The notes under the pieces were generated by a model. It was not told the origin of the DNA. It made no database searches and was given only the letters and a program-made list of their open reading frames with translations. This document shows positions 7,137-15,598 of a DNA stretch of 17,051 bases, piece after piece (the stretch's first letter is position 1; every line of letters starts with the position of its first letter). The DNA comes from Nitrospirota bacterium (GTDB lineage Bacteria; Nitrospirota; Thermodesulfovibrionia; Thermodesulfovibrionales; JdFR-85). The DNA is taken from positions 1 to 17,051 of the forward strand of contig QIJG01000099.1 of NCBI GenBank assembly GCA_003232715.1, read 5' to 3'. The position numbers and the translations under genes were made by a program.

Positions 7137-8837
7137 TCAGAGCCTTCCAGAACGTATAATCGAATAAAGCAGCCATAGCCCGAGCATGAAGGCCATCAGG
7201 AATCCTGCAAGACCCAGCTGTGGTATGTCAAATACCTTGCCACCTTTGTCCGAGAGTGTAAGTATGGCAGAGCTCAGAATAATTGCCGCAATAACAATAC
7301 TGAAGGCGAGGCGGTTGGTTGAACGGTCAATATCCCTTATAAGGCGGTCAAGTCCTAAAGGAGTCATTTTTATATGGAGGTCGTCCTTCAGTGCCTTCCT
7401 CATGAGGATTTTTACCTGTTTGGGTGTGGTCGTCGCAAAGTCTGTTAACTCATTGATCTGTTTCTGCATATGTTTGTAGATTTTTTTGGGACTGTATCTG
7501 CTTTTAATAAGGTGTGATGCATAGGGTTCAGCAATGCTTATAAAGTTAAAGTCAGGATCAAGCTCTCTGCCGATACTGTCGAGTATAAGCATGCACTTGT
7601 TGAGTAACAACAGGTCTGAGGGGATCTTCATGCGGTGTTTTATTGCAACGTGCATGAGGGTGTCAAGGTACTGGGCAATGTTTATCTCGGAGATTGTAAG
7701 GTCATAAAGGGGAATGAGGAAGTTTATAATATCAGTCTTGAATTCCCTCTTAAACGCCTCGATATCTACATCTTCCGTGACGAGGCCGAGGGCTATATAC
7801 TCATCAACCAGGGAGTCGAAGTCCTTTTTTACAAGGGCGACAAGCGCGGAAGCAATGCTTTCCATCATATCAGGAGACAGCCATCCGATAATACCGAAAT
7901 CCACAAGGCCCAGGCGTCCGTCCGGCATAACAAACAGGTTGCCAGGATGGGGGTCGGCGTGAAAAAAACCATCCTCAAGAAACATCTTGAAATAGGCATC
8001 CAGACCTATTCTGGCAATCTCGGTCCTGTCAAGGCCGAGACGGGTTATGCCTTCAATATCATCAATCCTGACCCCTTCTATCCTCTCCATTACGAGGAGT
8101 CTCTTTGAGACGAGTTCCGGAAATATCGAGGGTATGAATACATTAGGATGTTTTGAAAAATTCCTGCGGAACCTGCAGGCGTTTTTCCCCTCTTCCGTAA
8201 AGTCGAGTTCTTTTCTGATAGTCTTTGAAAACTCTTCGACAATACCTGTAGGATTAAAGAACTCTGTTTCCGGTAGATACTTAACCATCCGGGAGCTGAT
8301 GGCCTTCAGGATAATAATGTCTGTTTCTATTATATCTTCGATATCGGGTCTCTGCACCTTTATTACAACCGGGGTTCCATCCTTCAGGGTTGCATAATGG
8401 ACCTGGGCAATAGAGGCTGCAGCAATAGGTGTTTCATCAATGCTTTCGAAGAACTCTTCAGGGGGGAGCCCTAAATCTTCCTTTATGATTTCCCGTACAT
8501 GGGGAAAAGGAAAGGGAGGTACTTTGTCCTGCAGTTTCTTGAATTCATCTGCAAAGGGTTTTGTTATAAGGTCAGGCCTTGACGCAAGTACCTGTGCCAG
8601 CTTTATGAATGACGGGCCAAGTTCTTCAAAGGCGAGCCTTAATCTTGCAGGAATTGAATGACCTGCTAATTCGGGTGCGCCGAGAATTTTGAACCTCTTC
8701 CTGAATGGTACGACCCTCTGGAGATTCAGCTGTTCTATGAACTGGCCAAACCCGTGTTTGAGGAATACATTGACAATCCGGCGGATCCTGCTGATGTTCC
8801 GGTATGTTCTTTTCAGCCTGAGGAATTCAAGGAACAT
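7137..8837 (-). CDS. ABC1/AarF/UbiB family atypical kinase
   Basis: The 566-residue protein has the UbiB/COQ8 protein-kinase-like fold. From the upstream TTG numbering, KLAQ at 80-83 corresponds to the family KxGQ motif. The alanine-rich nucleotide loop AAASIAQVH is at 140-148, the lysine is in VVIKVQRP at 158-165, ELDF is at 211-214, the catalytic HADPHPGN is at 294-301 and the metal-binding DFG at 314-316. Two transmembrane helices occupy the last 55 residues. Family members support quinone biosynthesis or lipid homeostasis through an ATPase-like activity at the membrane; the substrate here is unknown. I start at the ATG 8837, one base overlapping the phasin-like stop (TGATG) with AGGT upstream. 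The alanine in KxGQ is unusual. A quinone role is inferred from the family only, since no ubi or men gene is nearby. Confidence 0.92.
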   Translation of the reverse strand: MFLEFLRLKRTYRNISRIRRIVNVFLKHGFGQFIEQLNLQRVVPFRKRFKILGAPELAGHSIPARLRLAFEELGPSFIKLAQVLASRPDLITKPFADEFKKLQDKVPPFPFPHVREIIKEDLGLPPEEFFESIDETPIAAASIAQVHYATLKDGTPVVIKVQRPDIEDIIETDIIILKAISSRMVKYLPETEFFNPTGIVEEFSKTIRKELDFTEEGKNACRFRRNFSKHPNVFIPSIFPELVSKRLLVMERIEGVRIDDIEGITRLGLDRTEIARIGLDAYFKMFLEDGFFHADPHPGNLFVMPDGRLGLVDFGIIGWLSPDMMESIASALVALVKKDFDSLVDEYIALGLVTEDVDIEAFKREFKTDIINFLIPLYDLTISEINIAQYLDTLMHVAIKHRMKIPSDLLLLNKCMLILDSIGRELDPDFNFISIAEPYASHLIKSRYSPKKIYKHMQKQINELTDFATTTPKQVKILMRKALKDDLHIKMTPLGLDRLIRDIDRSTNRLAFSIVIAAIILSSAILTLSDKGGKVFDIPQLGLAGFLMAFMLGLWLLYSIIRSGRL

Positions 8838-9166
8838 CAAGTACCTTTCTGCTCAGACCCTTCAATGGGAGTCTCAAGCTTTTTGACCCGCGTAGAGAGT
8901 GCCTTAATCTTCTTGTTTAAATCCTCGATATTTTCCTTTGTGGGGAGGTTCATCTTCTCAAGGGTCTTTGCCAGGACCTCAGATATACTCTTTGTCAGTT
9001 CGTCGGAACCCTTTTCAGCCTTCTCAGACCACTCCTTCACAAGCTTTGCCCCCTGGGTTTCACTCAATTCACCCTTTTTTACGAGTTCATCAATCGATTC
9101 CTTTATCTTTTCCTGAACTCCAAAACCGGCAAGCAATGCATTTCTGACAACATCAAAAATTGTCAT
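8837..9166 (-). CDS. Phasin-like coiled-coil protein
   Basis: This small 109-residue protein has no signal peptide or membrane segment. It begins MTIFDVVRNALLAGFGVQEKIKESIDELVKKGEL and continues as a highly charged helix with a heptad pattern, especially at residues 75-97 (EDLNKKIKALSTRVKKLE). This matches the short phasin-family/PhaF-like proteins often annotated near polyhydroxyalkanoate genes. Many occur without PHA synthase, and none is visible here, so granule binding is not supported by context. It has an excellent ribosome binding site (GGAGG, four bases before the ATG). Its stop overlaps the start of the UbiB-like gene, which suggests that the two products are made together and may act together at the membrane. 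Confidence 0.7.
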   Translation of the reverse strand: MTIFDVVRNALLAGFGVQEKIKESIDELVKKGELSETQGAKLVKEWSEKAEKGSDELTKSISEVLAKTLEKMNLPTKENIEDLNKKIKALSTRVKKLETPIEGSEQKGT

Positions 9167-9259
9167 AAAACCTCCTTTCCATTACGGCTTAATCGGGTTA
9201 ATAAGGTTATGCTTTATGGGTCATGCTCATTTTGTCATCAGTCTTTTGATTCCCTGAAA

Positions 9260-11899
9260 TTACCCCTCTCCCCTCGTGGTCTTTATTATATCGTACACTT
9301 TATCGAGGACAGAATCAAGTTTCTTCACCTCCTTGATTCCACCCTGAGCCATGTCCGGCCTGCCGCCCCCCTTACCGCCTGCAAGGGCGGAAAGCCTTCT
9401 TACAATCTCTCCGGCATGATAGCGGCCCTTCAGGTCCTTTGTCAGCATGCAGACTATGGCAGCCTGGCTATCAATTGCTGATGAGGCTATAATGATACCA
9501 GATTGAATGCGGTCTCTTATGTTATCCGCCATAAGGCGGAGTTCTTTTGGATTAAGGCCATCCTTTCTTGTCGTTATGACCTTTACACCATTCAGGTCCT
9601 TTGCCTCTTTCAGTGCCTCAGCAATTACATCGGTTGAGGTGCCTGTCCTGAGTTTCTGAACCTCCTTCTCAAGTGCTTTCATGGCAGAGAGGAGTTTTTC
9701 CGTCTTTTGCAGGGGTGTTTCCGTCTTCAGCAGCTCTTTTATCGAATCAAGTTCATATGCCTTCTGCCTGAGATATACAAGGGCCCCATTTCCCGTTAAT
9801 GCCTCTATCCTCCTGACGCCTGAGGCAACACTTCCTTCAGAGACTATTACAATCAGCCCTATCTCACCGGTTGCCCGGCAGTGTGTGCCGCCGCAGAGTT
9901 CCCTGCTGAAACCTCCCACTGAGACGACCCGGACGGTTTCACCGTATTTTTCATCAAAGAGGGCAACCGCATCTGTCTTCATCGCCTCTTCAATGGACAT
10001 GACATCCGTCCGGACAGGAAGGTTGCCGATGATCTTTTCGTTTACTATATCTTCAGTCCTCTTTATCTCATCATTTTGCAAGGCATAGAAATGTGTAAAG
10101 TCAAACCTCAGTCTTTCAGGAGTTACCCATGAACCGGCCTGCCTGACATGTTCACCAAGAACTATCTTTAATGCCTTCTGCAGGAGGTGGGTGGCCGTAT
10201 GATTTTTCATGGTCGCCCTTCTTTTCTCTTCATCAACACTGCAGGTAACCCTTTCTCCCTTTCCGACCTTTCCACGTTTTATCTCTGCACGATGGACATG
10301 AAAGCCATGAACCGGTTTTTTGGTGTCAAGGACCCATACATGGGCTTCTTCTGTATCCATGATGCCGGCATCGCCCACCTGGCCCCCGGATTCGGCATAA
10401 AATGGCGTCCTGTCAAGGATTATTTCTCCCTCTTCATCCTCTGCCAACTCCTCCACTGAACGGCCCTCTTTAATCAAGGCTTTAATAGTGGCTTCAGTTT
10501 TTAAGGTGTTGTAGCCGGTGAATTCCGTTTCACCTGTCTCTTTGACGATTTCAGTATAGACAGAGGTCAGGGCACGCTCTTCCGCATTCCATACAGCCCT
10601 TGCCCTCTTGCGTTGCATCTCCATCTCCCGTTGAAAACCCTCTTCATCAAGTCTCAGCCCTGCGTCCATTGCGATATCCCGTGCAAGGTCAAGGGGAAAG
10701 CCGTAAGTGTCATAGAGTTTAAAAACCTCTTCACCGGGAATAACGGTTTCTCCCTGTTTTTTAATCTTTGCAATTACCTCATCAAGTATATTCATCCCCA
10801 GCTCAATTGTCCTTGTAAAACGTTCCTCTTCAATCCTGAGGAGTTTTTGAGTCCTCTCTCTTTCATTGATGATTTCCGGATAGAGGTCGCCCATTGAGTC
10901 AATAACCGGGATGACCATTTTATAAAGACACGGTTCATGCAGGTTCAGGAGCCTTGCATGTCTTGATGCCCTGCGGATTATCCGTCTGAGTACATAACCC
11001 CGTCCTTCATTTGAAGGTACAACACCCTCAGAGATCAGGAAAGTTGTTGCACGGACGTGATCGGCTATTACCCTGATGGATGCGTCTGTATCCGGTGAAG
11101 ATCCGTATTTTATACCTGAAAGAGTGGTTATCGCCCTGATGACAGGTGTAAAGAGGTCCGTGTCAAAATTATTTAATTTGCCCTGAAGTACTGCCGTGAT
11201 ACGTTCAAGTCCCATTCCCGTATCTATGCTTGGATGCGGCAGAGGGGTAAGCTTCCCCTGTTCATCCCTGTTGTACTGCATAAATACGAGGTTCCAGAGC
11301 TCAAGAAACCTGTCACAGTCACACCCGGGGGCACATTCCTTGCTGCCGCAACCCACTGATTCACCCTGGTCGATAAGTATTTCGGAGCAGGGTCCGCAGG
11401 GTCCTGTGTCAGCCATCTGCCAGAAATTGTCTTTTGCACCAAGGCGGACAATTCTGGAGTGTTCTATTCCGGTTTCATCTTTCCATATCCTCTCTGCCTC
11501 GTCATCCTCTTCATAGATAGTGGCATAGAGTCTTTCCCTGGGCAGTTTAAAGCATTCGGTCAGTAGTTCCCAGGCAAGGGATATAGCCTCTTTTTTGAAG
11601 TAATCTCCAAAAGAGAAGTTTCCGAGCATTTCAAAAAAAGTGTGATGTCTTGCCGTATGTCCGACATTTTCGAGGTCACTGTGCTTTCCCCCGGCACGCA
11701 TACACTTCTGGCAGGAGGCCGCCCTCCTGTAAGGCCTGCTCTCGATCCCGAGAAATACCCCTTTAAACTGGACCATCCCTGCATTGGTAAAGAGCAATGT
11801 AGGGTCATCATGTGGAACGAGGGGCGAACTCTTCACAACCTCATGATCTTTTTCCCCGAAAAACCGGAGAAAACTTTCGCGTATCTCTCTGCTCGTCAT
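9260..11899 (-). CDS. alaS: Alanyl-tRNA synthetase
   Basis: AlaS charges tRNA-Ala and edits mischarged Ser and Gly. The 879-residue protein has the full class II architecture. Motif 1 region FTNAGMVQFK is at about 38-47, motif 2 RHHTFFEMLGNFSFGDYFK at 84-102 and motif 3 GMGLER at 228-233. A cysteine-rich insert (CGSKECAPGCDC) lies at about 184-195. The editing domain has the zinc ligands HTATH and CGGTH, and the C-terminal DHHA1 part ends with GGKGGGRPDMAQGG. I start at the ATG 11899 (MTSREIRESFLRFF), preceded by AAGGTG five bases upstream. The frame stays open for 21 further codons, but those come from a repeat element. It lies between a BamE-like lipoprotein gene and the phasin/UbiB pair. 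Confidence 0.98.
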   Translation of the reverse strand: MTSREIRESFLRFFGEKDHEVVKSSPLVPHDDPTLLFTNAGMVQFKGVFLGIESRPYRRAASCQKCMRAGGKHSDLENVGHTARHHTFFEMLGNFSFGDYFKKEAISLAWELLTECFKLPRERLYATIYEEDDEAERIWKDETGIEHSRIVRLGAKDNFWQMADTGPCGPCSEILIDQGESVGCGSKECAPGCDCDRFLELWNLVFMQYNRDEQGKLTPLPHPSIDTGMGLERITAVLQGKLNNFDTDLFTPVIRAITTLSGIKYGSSPDTDASIRVIADHVRATTFLISEGVVPSNEGRGYVLRRIIRRASRHARLLNLHEPCLYKMVIPVIDSMGDLYPEIINERERTQKLLRIEEERFTRTIELGMNILDEVIAKIKKQGETVIPGEEVFKLYDTYGFPLDLARDIAMDAGLRLDEEGFQREMEMQRKRARAVWNAEERALTSVYTEIVKETGETEFTGYNTLKTEATIKALIKEGRSVEELAEDEEGEIILDRTPFYAESGGQVGDAGIMDTEEAHVWVLDTKKPVHGFHVHRAEIKRGKVGKGERVTCSVDEEKRRATMKNHTATHLLQKALKIVLGEHVRQAGSWVTPERLRFDFTHFYALQNDEIKRTEDIVNEKIIGNLPVRTDVMSIEEAMKTDAVALFDEKYGETVRVVSVGGFSRELCGGTHCRATGEIGLIVIVSEGSVASGVRRIEALTGNGALVYLRQKAYELDSIKELLKTETPLQKTEKLLSAMKALEKEVQKLRTGTSTDVIAEALKEAKDLNGVKVITTRKDGLNPKELRLMADNIRDRIQSGIIIASSAIDSQAAIVCMLTKDLKGRYHAGEIVRRLSALAGGKGGGRPDMAQGGIKEVKKLDSVLDKVYDIIKTTRGEG

Positions 11900-11920
11900 A
11901 AAAGCACCTTCTTGTTTCAC

Positions 11921-11995
11921 CGCAGAGACCGCAGAATTCGCAGAGATAAAAGGATGACACAAACATGATTTTTTGCAAACTCTGCGGTCTTTGCG
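11921..11995. repeat. CGCAGAG inverted repeat upstream of alaS
   Basis: CGCAGAGACCGCAGA at 11921-11935 pairs with TCTGCGGTCTTTGCG at 11981-11995 (14 of 15 positions), with a further half-copy, CGCAGAG, at 11940-11946. It fills the 114-bp gap between the lipoprotein gene and alaS. A related inverted pair is found at 16091-16171, so this is a dispersed element and could also form a stem in the transcript. Confidence 0.7.
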
Positions 11996-12013
11996 ATGAA
12001 TAGTTACATTACC

Positions 12014-12349
12014 TTACTTTGTAATTCCCGGTTCAGTACTCACTATCTCTGTGAGTTTACCGTCGGTAAACCTCAGGATGGTCTTGAATACCCCACCCCA
12101 TCTGTCATATTCCCACTGGACTCTATCCTTTCCTTCGGGTGTTGGTTTGAGGACTTTTACTATAGTTGGTGCCCCCCAGGCATATCTTACCTGCTGGAGT
12201 GTCATACCGGTAAATACTGCAGCTTTTTTGATGTTTTTCTGAATCTGTGGCGGATAGTCCTTGATCTCCTCATAGGTGTATTTTATCGCCTTGGTGCAGC
12301 CGGCGAACAAGACAAAGACCATAAAAGACAACAGTAAAGACCTCTTCAT
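12014..12349 (-). CDS. SmpA/OmlA (BamE)-like small lipoprotein
   Basis: The 111-residue protein starts with a lipoprotein signal peptide, MKRSLLLSFMVFVLFAGC, whose lipobox LFAGC predicts acylation of Cys18. The mature part contains FTGMTLQQVRYAWGAPT, then a WEY ... LRF-DGKL pattern. This is the two-helix, three-strand arrangement of the SmpA/OmlA fold found in BamE, a component of the beta-barrel assembly machinery. Many small lipoproteins share this fold without being BamE, so the exact role is open. It has a strong ribosome binding site (AGGAGG, seven bases before the ATG) and follows recX after a short AT-rich gap that could hold a promoter, although I see no clear -35 and -10 pair. Confidence 0.75.
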   Translation of the reverse strand: MKRSLLLSFMVFVLFAGCTKAIKYTYEEIKDYPPQIQKNIKKAAVFTGMTLQQVRYAWGAPTIVKVLKPTPEGKDRVQWEYDRWGGVFKTILRFTDGKLTEIVSTEPGITK

Positions 12350-12393
12350 AACACAACCTCCTGATTTATATAATATATTTTATTTACCATCTT

Positions 12394-12930
12394 TTACTCC
12401 ACAACTCCATCACTCCAGGTTCTTCCTCCCTCCATCGCTCCATCCAAAACCCTCTTTATGGTCTCGGCGCAATGACCTCTCCGCTGCAGCATACCATAGA
12501 GTCTTCTCTTAACCTTTTCTTTTGGCAGACCTTTAAAGAGCTTGATCTTTTTCCGGACAAGCTCCTCGGCACCCGTGGTCTCGTCAATTGTATCAATGCC
12601 CGAAGAATTTATAATATCCTCGGGTATGCCTCTTTTTTGAAGCAGGGCTTTTACCCCTCTCATACCGAGTTTTTTTCTATTAACAGCAAAGGATATCAGA
12701 TCACCTGCCAGTGCCCGGTCATCAACAAGACCGAATTCTTTTAGTGCCAGGATTGTTGCATCTATGGTATCTTTTTTAAATCCCTTTCTCTTCAAACGTT
12801 CCCTGAGCTCACTTTCACTCCTTCCCCTGATACCCAGGAGTCGTAAGGCATAGCCCCTTGCATTACTGGCGGAATCGTTGGATCGGAATGCTGCCCTTTG
12901 AACCTTGCTTGTGTTGGTCGATATCTTCAT
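12394..12930 (-). CDS. recX: Regulatory protein RecX
   Basis: RecX binds RecA filaments and modulates recombination and the SOS response. The 178-residue protein has the repeated three-helix pattern of the family. The first repeat is YALRLLGIRGRSESELRERLKRKGF at about 27-51, followed by FGLVDDRALAGDLI at 66-79 and GMRGVKALLQKRGI at 89-102. A last repeat near 140-155 includes RRLYGMLQRRGH. The N-terminal 26 residues overlap the 3' end of pilT by 68 bp, and I see no alternative ATG or good ribosome binding site, so the start is less certain. The final residues (GAMEGGRTWSDGVVE) are encoded by a CTCCA/TGGAG repeat and are probably not part of the RecX fold. It lies two genes downstream of recA, separated by pilT. 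Confidence 0.9.
   Translation of the reverse strand: MKISTNTSKVQRAAFRSNDSASNARGYALRLLGIRGRSESELRERLKRKGFKKDTIDATILALKEFGLVDDRALAGDLISFAVNRKKLGMRGVKALLQKRGIPEDIINSSGIDTIDETTGAEELVRKKIKLFKGLPKEKVKRRLYGMLQRRGHCAETIKRVLDGAMEGGRTWSDGVVE
12396..12443. repeat. CTCCA repeat cluster covering the recX 3' end
   Basis: The stretch consists of CTCC(A) units. Positions 12405-12435 match the reverse complement of 16661-16691 at 30 of 31 bases, which shows that this is a dispersed, copied element rather than chance low complexity. It encodes the last codons of recX. Confidence 0.8.
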
Positions 12931-14017
12931 AGGTGAGGTCGCTTGTTGACTGTATTCCTTTTACCTTAAGTGCAAAATCATCAGGGTTGGTTGCCCGCAT
13001 CAGCGCCTCTTCATAGGTTATGAGCCCGGATTTATAGAGGTCGTAGATGGATTGGTCAAAGGTCTGCATTCCGTAATGAATCTTGCCCTTTGCAATAACA
13101 TCAGAGATCATTTTTGTCTTGTCAGGGTCAAATATACACTCTTTAATAGTTTCAGTTGCCATGAGGACCTCTACGGCAGGGACACGGCCACTACCGTCAG
13201 TCTTCGGCACAAGTCTCATGGAGACGATCCCTTTTATTACGGATGAAAGCTGAGTCCTTATCTGTTTATGCTGATATGGGGGAAAGACCGAGATTATCCG
13301 GTTCACTGTTTCAGTGGCATCAGTGGTATGGAGCGTGCTCAGCACGAGATGTCCTGTCTCAGCAGCGGTGATAGCTGTCTGTATGGTCTCGAAATCTCTC
13401 ATCTCTCCTACCAGTATGACATCCGGGTCCTGACGGAGGGCGGCCCTCAGGGCCTTACTGAAGGATTCCGTATCTGAACCAACCTCTCTCTGGTTAATGA
13501 TACTCTTTTTGTCCCGGTGGAGGTACTCGATAGGGTCTTCTATTGTGATGATGTTATTTGTGCGGTTATTATTGATATGGTCTATGATCGCAGCAAGGGT
13601 GGTAGACTTACCGCTACCTGTTGTTCCGGTGACCAGGATTAATCCACGGGACTCAAGCGCGATTTTTTTCAGGACCTCCGGGAGGTTAAGTTCGTCTATG
13701 GTCGGTATCTTCATGGGTATTACCCTGAAAACAAGGCCGATAGTTCCACGCTGGATAAGTATATTGCAACGAAATCTTCCAAGCCCCGGCACGCTGTAGG
13801 CGAGGTCTATATCATGTCTCTTCTTGAAGAGCTCTCTCTGGCTTGGACTCATGACGATAGTAGCCATCTTGAGGGCCTCTTCCTGAGTTATTCTCTGTAT
13901 GCCTTGCAGGGGGACAAGCTCACCATGAATTCTCAGGACGGGCGGAGAACCTACCTTGATATGAAGATCGGAAGCCTGCCTCGAGTATGCCTCTTTCAGA
14001 AGTTCATTGATTTCCAT
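12863..14017 (-). CDS. pilT: Type IV pilus retraction ATPase PilT
   Basis: PilT is the hexameric cytoplasmic motor that retracts type IV pili, driving twitching motility and DNA uptake. The 384-residue product carries the N-terminal PAS-like domain (ASDLHIKVGSPPVLRIHGEL at 15-34) and Walker A GTTGSGKS at 131-138. The Asp box EDPIEY is at 160-165, the Walker B region PDVILVGEMRD at 198-208 and the His box AETGHLVLSTLHT at 219-231. The start at 14017 is supported by TCAGGAGG four bases upstream and a normal N-terminus; the longer open frame to 14065 is not. It overlaps the 3' end of recA by 14 bp and the 5' end of recX by 68 bp, so all three are probably translated from one message. No other pilus gene is in the window. 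Confidence 0.95.
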   Translation of the reverse strand: MEINELLKEAYSRQASDLHIKVGSPPVLRIHGELVPLQGIQRITQEEALKMATIVMSPSQRELFKKRHDIDLAYSVPGLGRFRCNILIQRGTIGLVFRVIPMKIPTIDELNLPEVLKKIALESRGLILVTGTTGSGKSTTLAAIIDHINNNRTNNIITIEDPIEYLHRDKKSIINQREVGSDTESFSKALRAALRQDPDVILVGEMRDFETIQTAITAAETGHLVLSTLHTTDATETVNRIISVFPPYQHKQIRTQLSSVIKGIVSMRLVPKTDGSGRVPAVEVLMATETIKECIFDPDKTKMISDVIAKGKIHYGMQTFDQSIYDLYKSGLITYEEALMRATNPDDFALKVKGIQSTSDLTYEDIDQHKQGSKGSIPIQRFRQ

Positions 14018-15014
14018 TATTCCTCCTGATATTAAAAGATTCGCGAACCTTGTTCTCAATCTCAAGCGCCATTTCAGGATTTTTCCTTAGGTACTCCTTT
14101 ACATTTTCCCGACCCTGACCTATTCTCGTGCCACCATAACTATACCACGCCCCCGACTTCTCGACTATGTCACCCTGTACCCCAAGGTCAATGAGTTCGC
14201 CTTCTCTGGATATACCCTCATTATAATAAATGTCGAACTCTGCCTGTTTAAACGGGGGTGCAACCTTGTTTTTCACCATCTTTACTCTCACCCTTCCGCC
14301 AATCATCTCCTGGCCGTTCTTGATACTGTCGATCTTTCTGATATCCAGTCTCATGGAAGAATAAAATTTCAGGGCCGTTCCACCTGTGGTGGTTTCAGGA
14401 TTGCCGAACATCACCCCTATCTTTATCCTTAACTGGTTGATAAAGACCACTGTGGTCAGAGACTTTGATATAGCTGCAGTCAGTTTTCTGAGGGCCTGGC
14501 TCATCAGTCTTGCCTGCAGCCCCGGGAGACTGTCTCCCATATCTCCCTCTATCTCTGCCCTTGGGACAAGGGCTGCTACAGAGTCAATAACTACAATGTC
14601 CACAGCGCCACTCCTCACAAGTGCCTCAGTCACCTCAAGCGCCTGCTCACCTGTATCAGGCTGTGATACAAGGAGGTCTTCAATGTTTACGCCTATCCTT
14701 TTTGCATAATTAATATCAAGGGCGTGCTCTGCATCAACAAATGCGGCTACCCCGCCGGCCTTCTGTGCCTGTGCTATGGCGTTTAGCGCAAGGGTTGTTT
14801 TTCCCGAAGACTCGGGACCGTATATCTCGACAACCCTGCCACGTGGAAATCCCCCTATTCCGGTTGCAATATCAAGCCCGAGTGAACCGGTGGAAATGCC
14901 CTGAATGCCCTCTATTACTCCCTTTGCCCCCAGGCGCATGATGGCCCCCTTTCCAAAGGACCTCTCGATCTGTGATATGGCCATTTCAAGGGCCTTGGCC
15001 TTGTCTTTATCCAT
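14004..15014 (-). CDS. recA: Recombinase RecA
   Basis: RecA forms filaments on single-stranded DNA, performs strand exchange and triggers LexA self-cleavage. The 336-residue protein has the N-terminal helix AISQIERSFGKGAIMRLG, Walker A GPESSGKTT at 66-74, and the L1/L2 DNA-binding region around NQLRIKIGVMFGNPETTTGG. It ends in the usual charged tail. I prefer the ATG at 15014 over the TTG one codon upstream, because it overlaps the thpR stop as TGATG and has GGAGG four bases before it. It lies in an operon with pncC and thpR upstream and pilT and recX downstream. I see no LexA box directly upstream, as expected for an internal operon gene. Confidence 0.98.
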   Translation of the reverse strand: MDKDKAKALEMAISQIERSFGKGAIMRLGAKGVIEGIQGISTGSLGLDIATGIGGFPRGRVVEIYGPESSGKTTLALNAIAQAQKAGGVAAFVDAEHALDINYAKRIGVNIEDLLVSQPDTGEQALEVTEALVRSGAVDIVVIDSVAALVPRAEIEGDMGDSLPGLQARLMSQALRKLTAAISKSLTTVVFINQLRIKIGVMFGNPETTTGGTALKFYSSMRLDIRKIDSIKNGQEMIGGRVRVKMVKNKVAPPFKQAEFDIYYNEGISREGELIDLGVQGDIVEKSGAWYSYGGTRIGQGRENVKEYLRKNPEMALEIENKVRESFNIRRNNGNQ

Positions 15015-15577
15015 CAATCCTCCTTCCCCAGGGGGGCTGAAAAAAGCCTTTCATATTCAGCACCGGTGGGTTTAAGTGTACTTTTCATCAGTAAGACCTC
15101 AGATACCTCTATTTTACCAAACTCCCTGTCTTTGCATCCCCTGAGTTCCTTCAGCAGAGGCGTCAGTACCTTTTGTGACTTCACCCTTGCAATGGTCAGG
15201 TGGGGCCTGAACTTTTTCGGTTCCCGCTTATATCCAGGCAGTTCCATTGCCGACTCTGTATTATTATACAAAAGATTCAGTTCTTCAGACCTGTCGATTC
15301 CAACCCAGAGGACACGTGGTCTTGAGTAACCCGGGAAAACCCCCGTACCTGTCGCTGTCAGGTTGAATTTCCCGTGGTATGACGCAACAGATTTCAGGGA
15401 TCTCTTTATCCTGTCCACGAGGGTGTCATCTGTATTGCCAAGAAACTTAAGGGTAAGGTGAATGTGATCCCCGGAGAGCCACTTGACGTTCGGGTCAAAC
15501 TTCTTCAGCCGTTTCATGAAAGACTCCAGCTCCTTTTTCATCTCCTCACCAATATCTATAGCAATAAAAGCCCTCAC
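15014..15577 (-). CDS. thpR: RNA 2',3'-cyclic phosphodiesterase (ThpR/LigT)
   Basis: The 187-residue protein is a two-histidine (2H) phosphoesterase. The catalytic HxTx motifs are HLTL at 40-43 and HLTI at 126-129, in the usual contexts WLSGDHIHLTLKFLG and FRPHLTIARVK. ThpR hydrolyses 2',3'-cyclic phosphate ends of RNA to 2'-phosphates, and some relatives ligate tRNA halves in vitro. The start is a GTG at 15577 with AGGA eight bases upstream. The stop overlaps the recA start (TGATG), so translation is coupled. Placement between a CinA-type gene and recA is a frequent arrangement, consistent with a competence or recombination operon, but its role there is unknown. Confidence 0.93.
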   Translation of the reverse strand: MRAFIAIDIGEEMKKELESFMKRLKKFDPNVKWLSGDHIHLTLKFLGNTDDTLVDRIKRSLKSVASYHGKFNLTATGTGVFPGYSRPRVLWVGIDRSEELNLLYNNTESAMELPGYKREPKKFRPHLTIARVKSQKVLTPLLKELRGCKDREFGKIEVSEVLLMKSTLKPTGAEYERLFSAPLGKED

Positions 15578-15598
15578 CGCATCAGTCCTGCTCCCTCA

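Noticed and set aside
7125..7145. Bidirectional terminator between the outer-membrane gene and ubiB
   Set aside because: The gap is five bases and I find no convincing inverted repeat around the two stops.
11900..11962. 21-codon N-terminal extension of alaS
   Set aside because: It is encoded by the CGCAGAG repeat; the ATG at 11899 has a ribosome binding site and the standard AlaS start.
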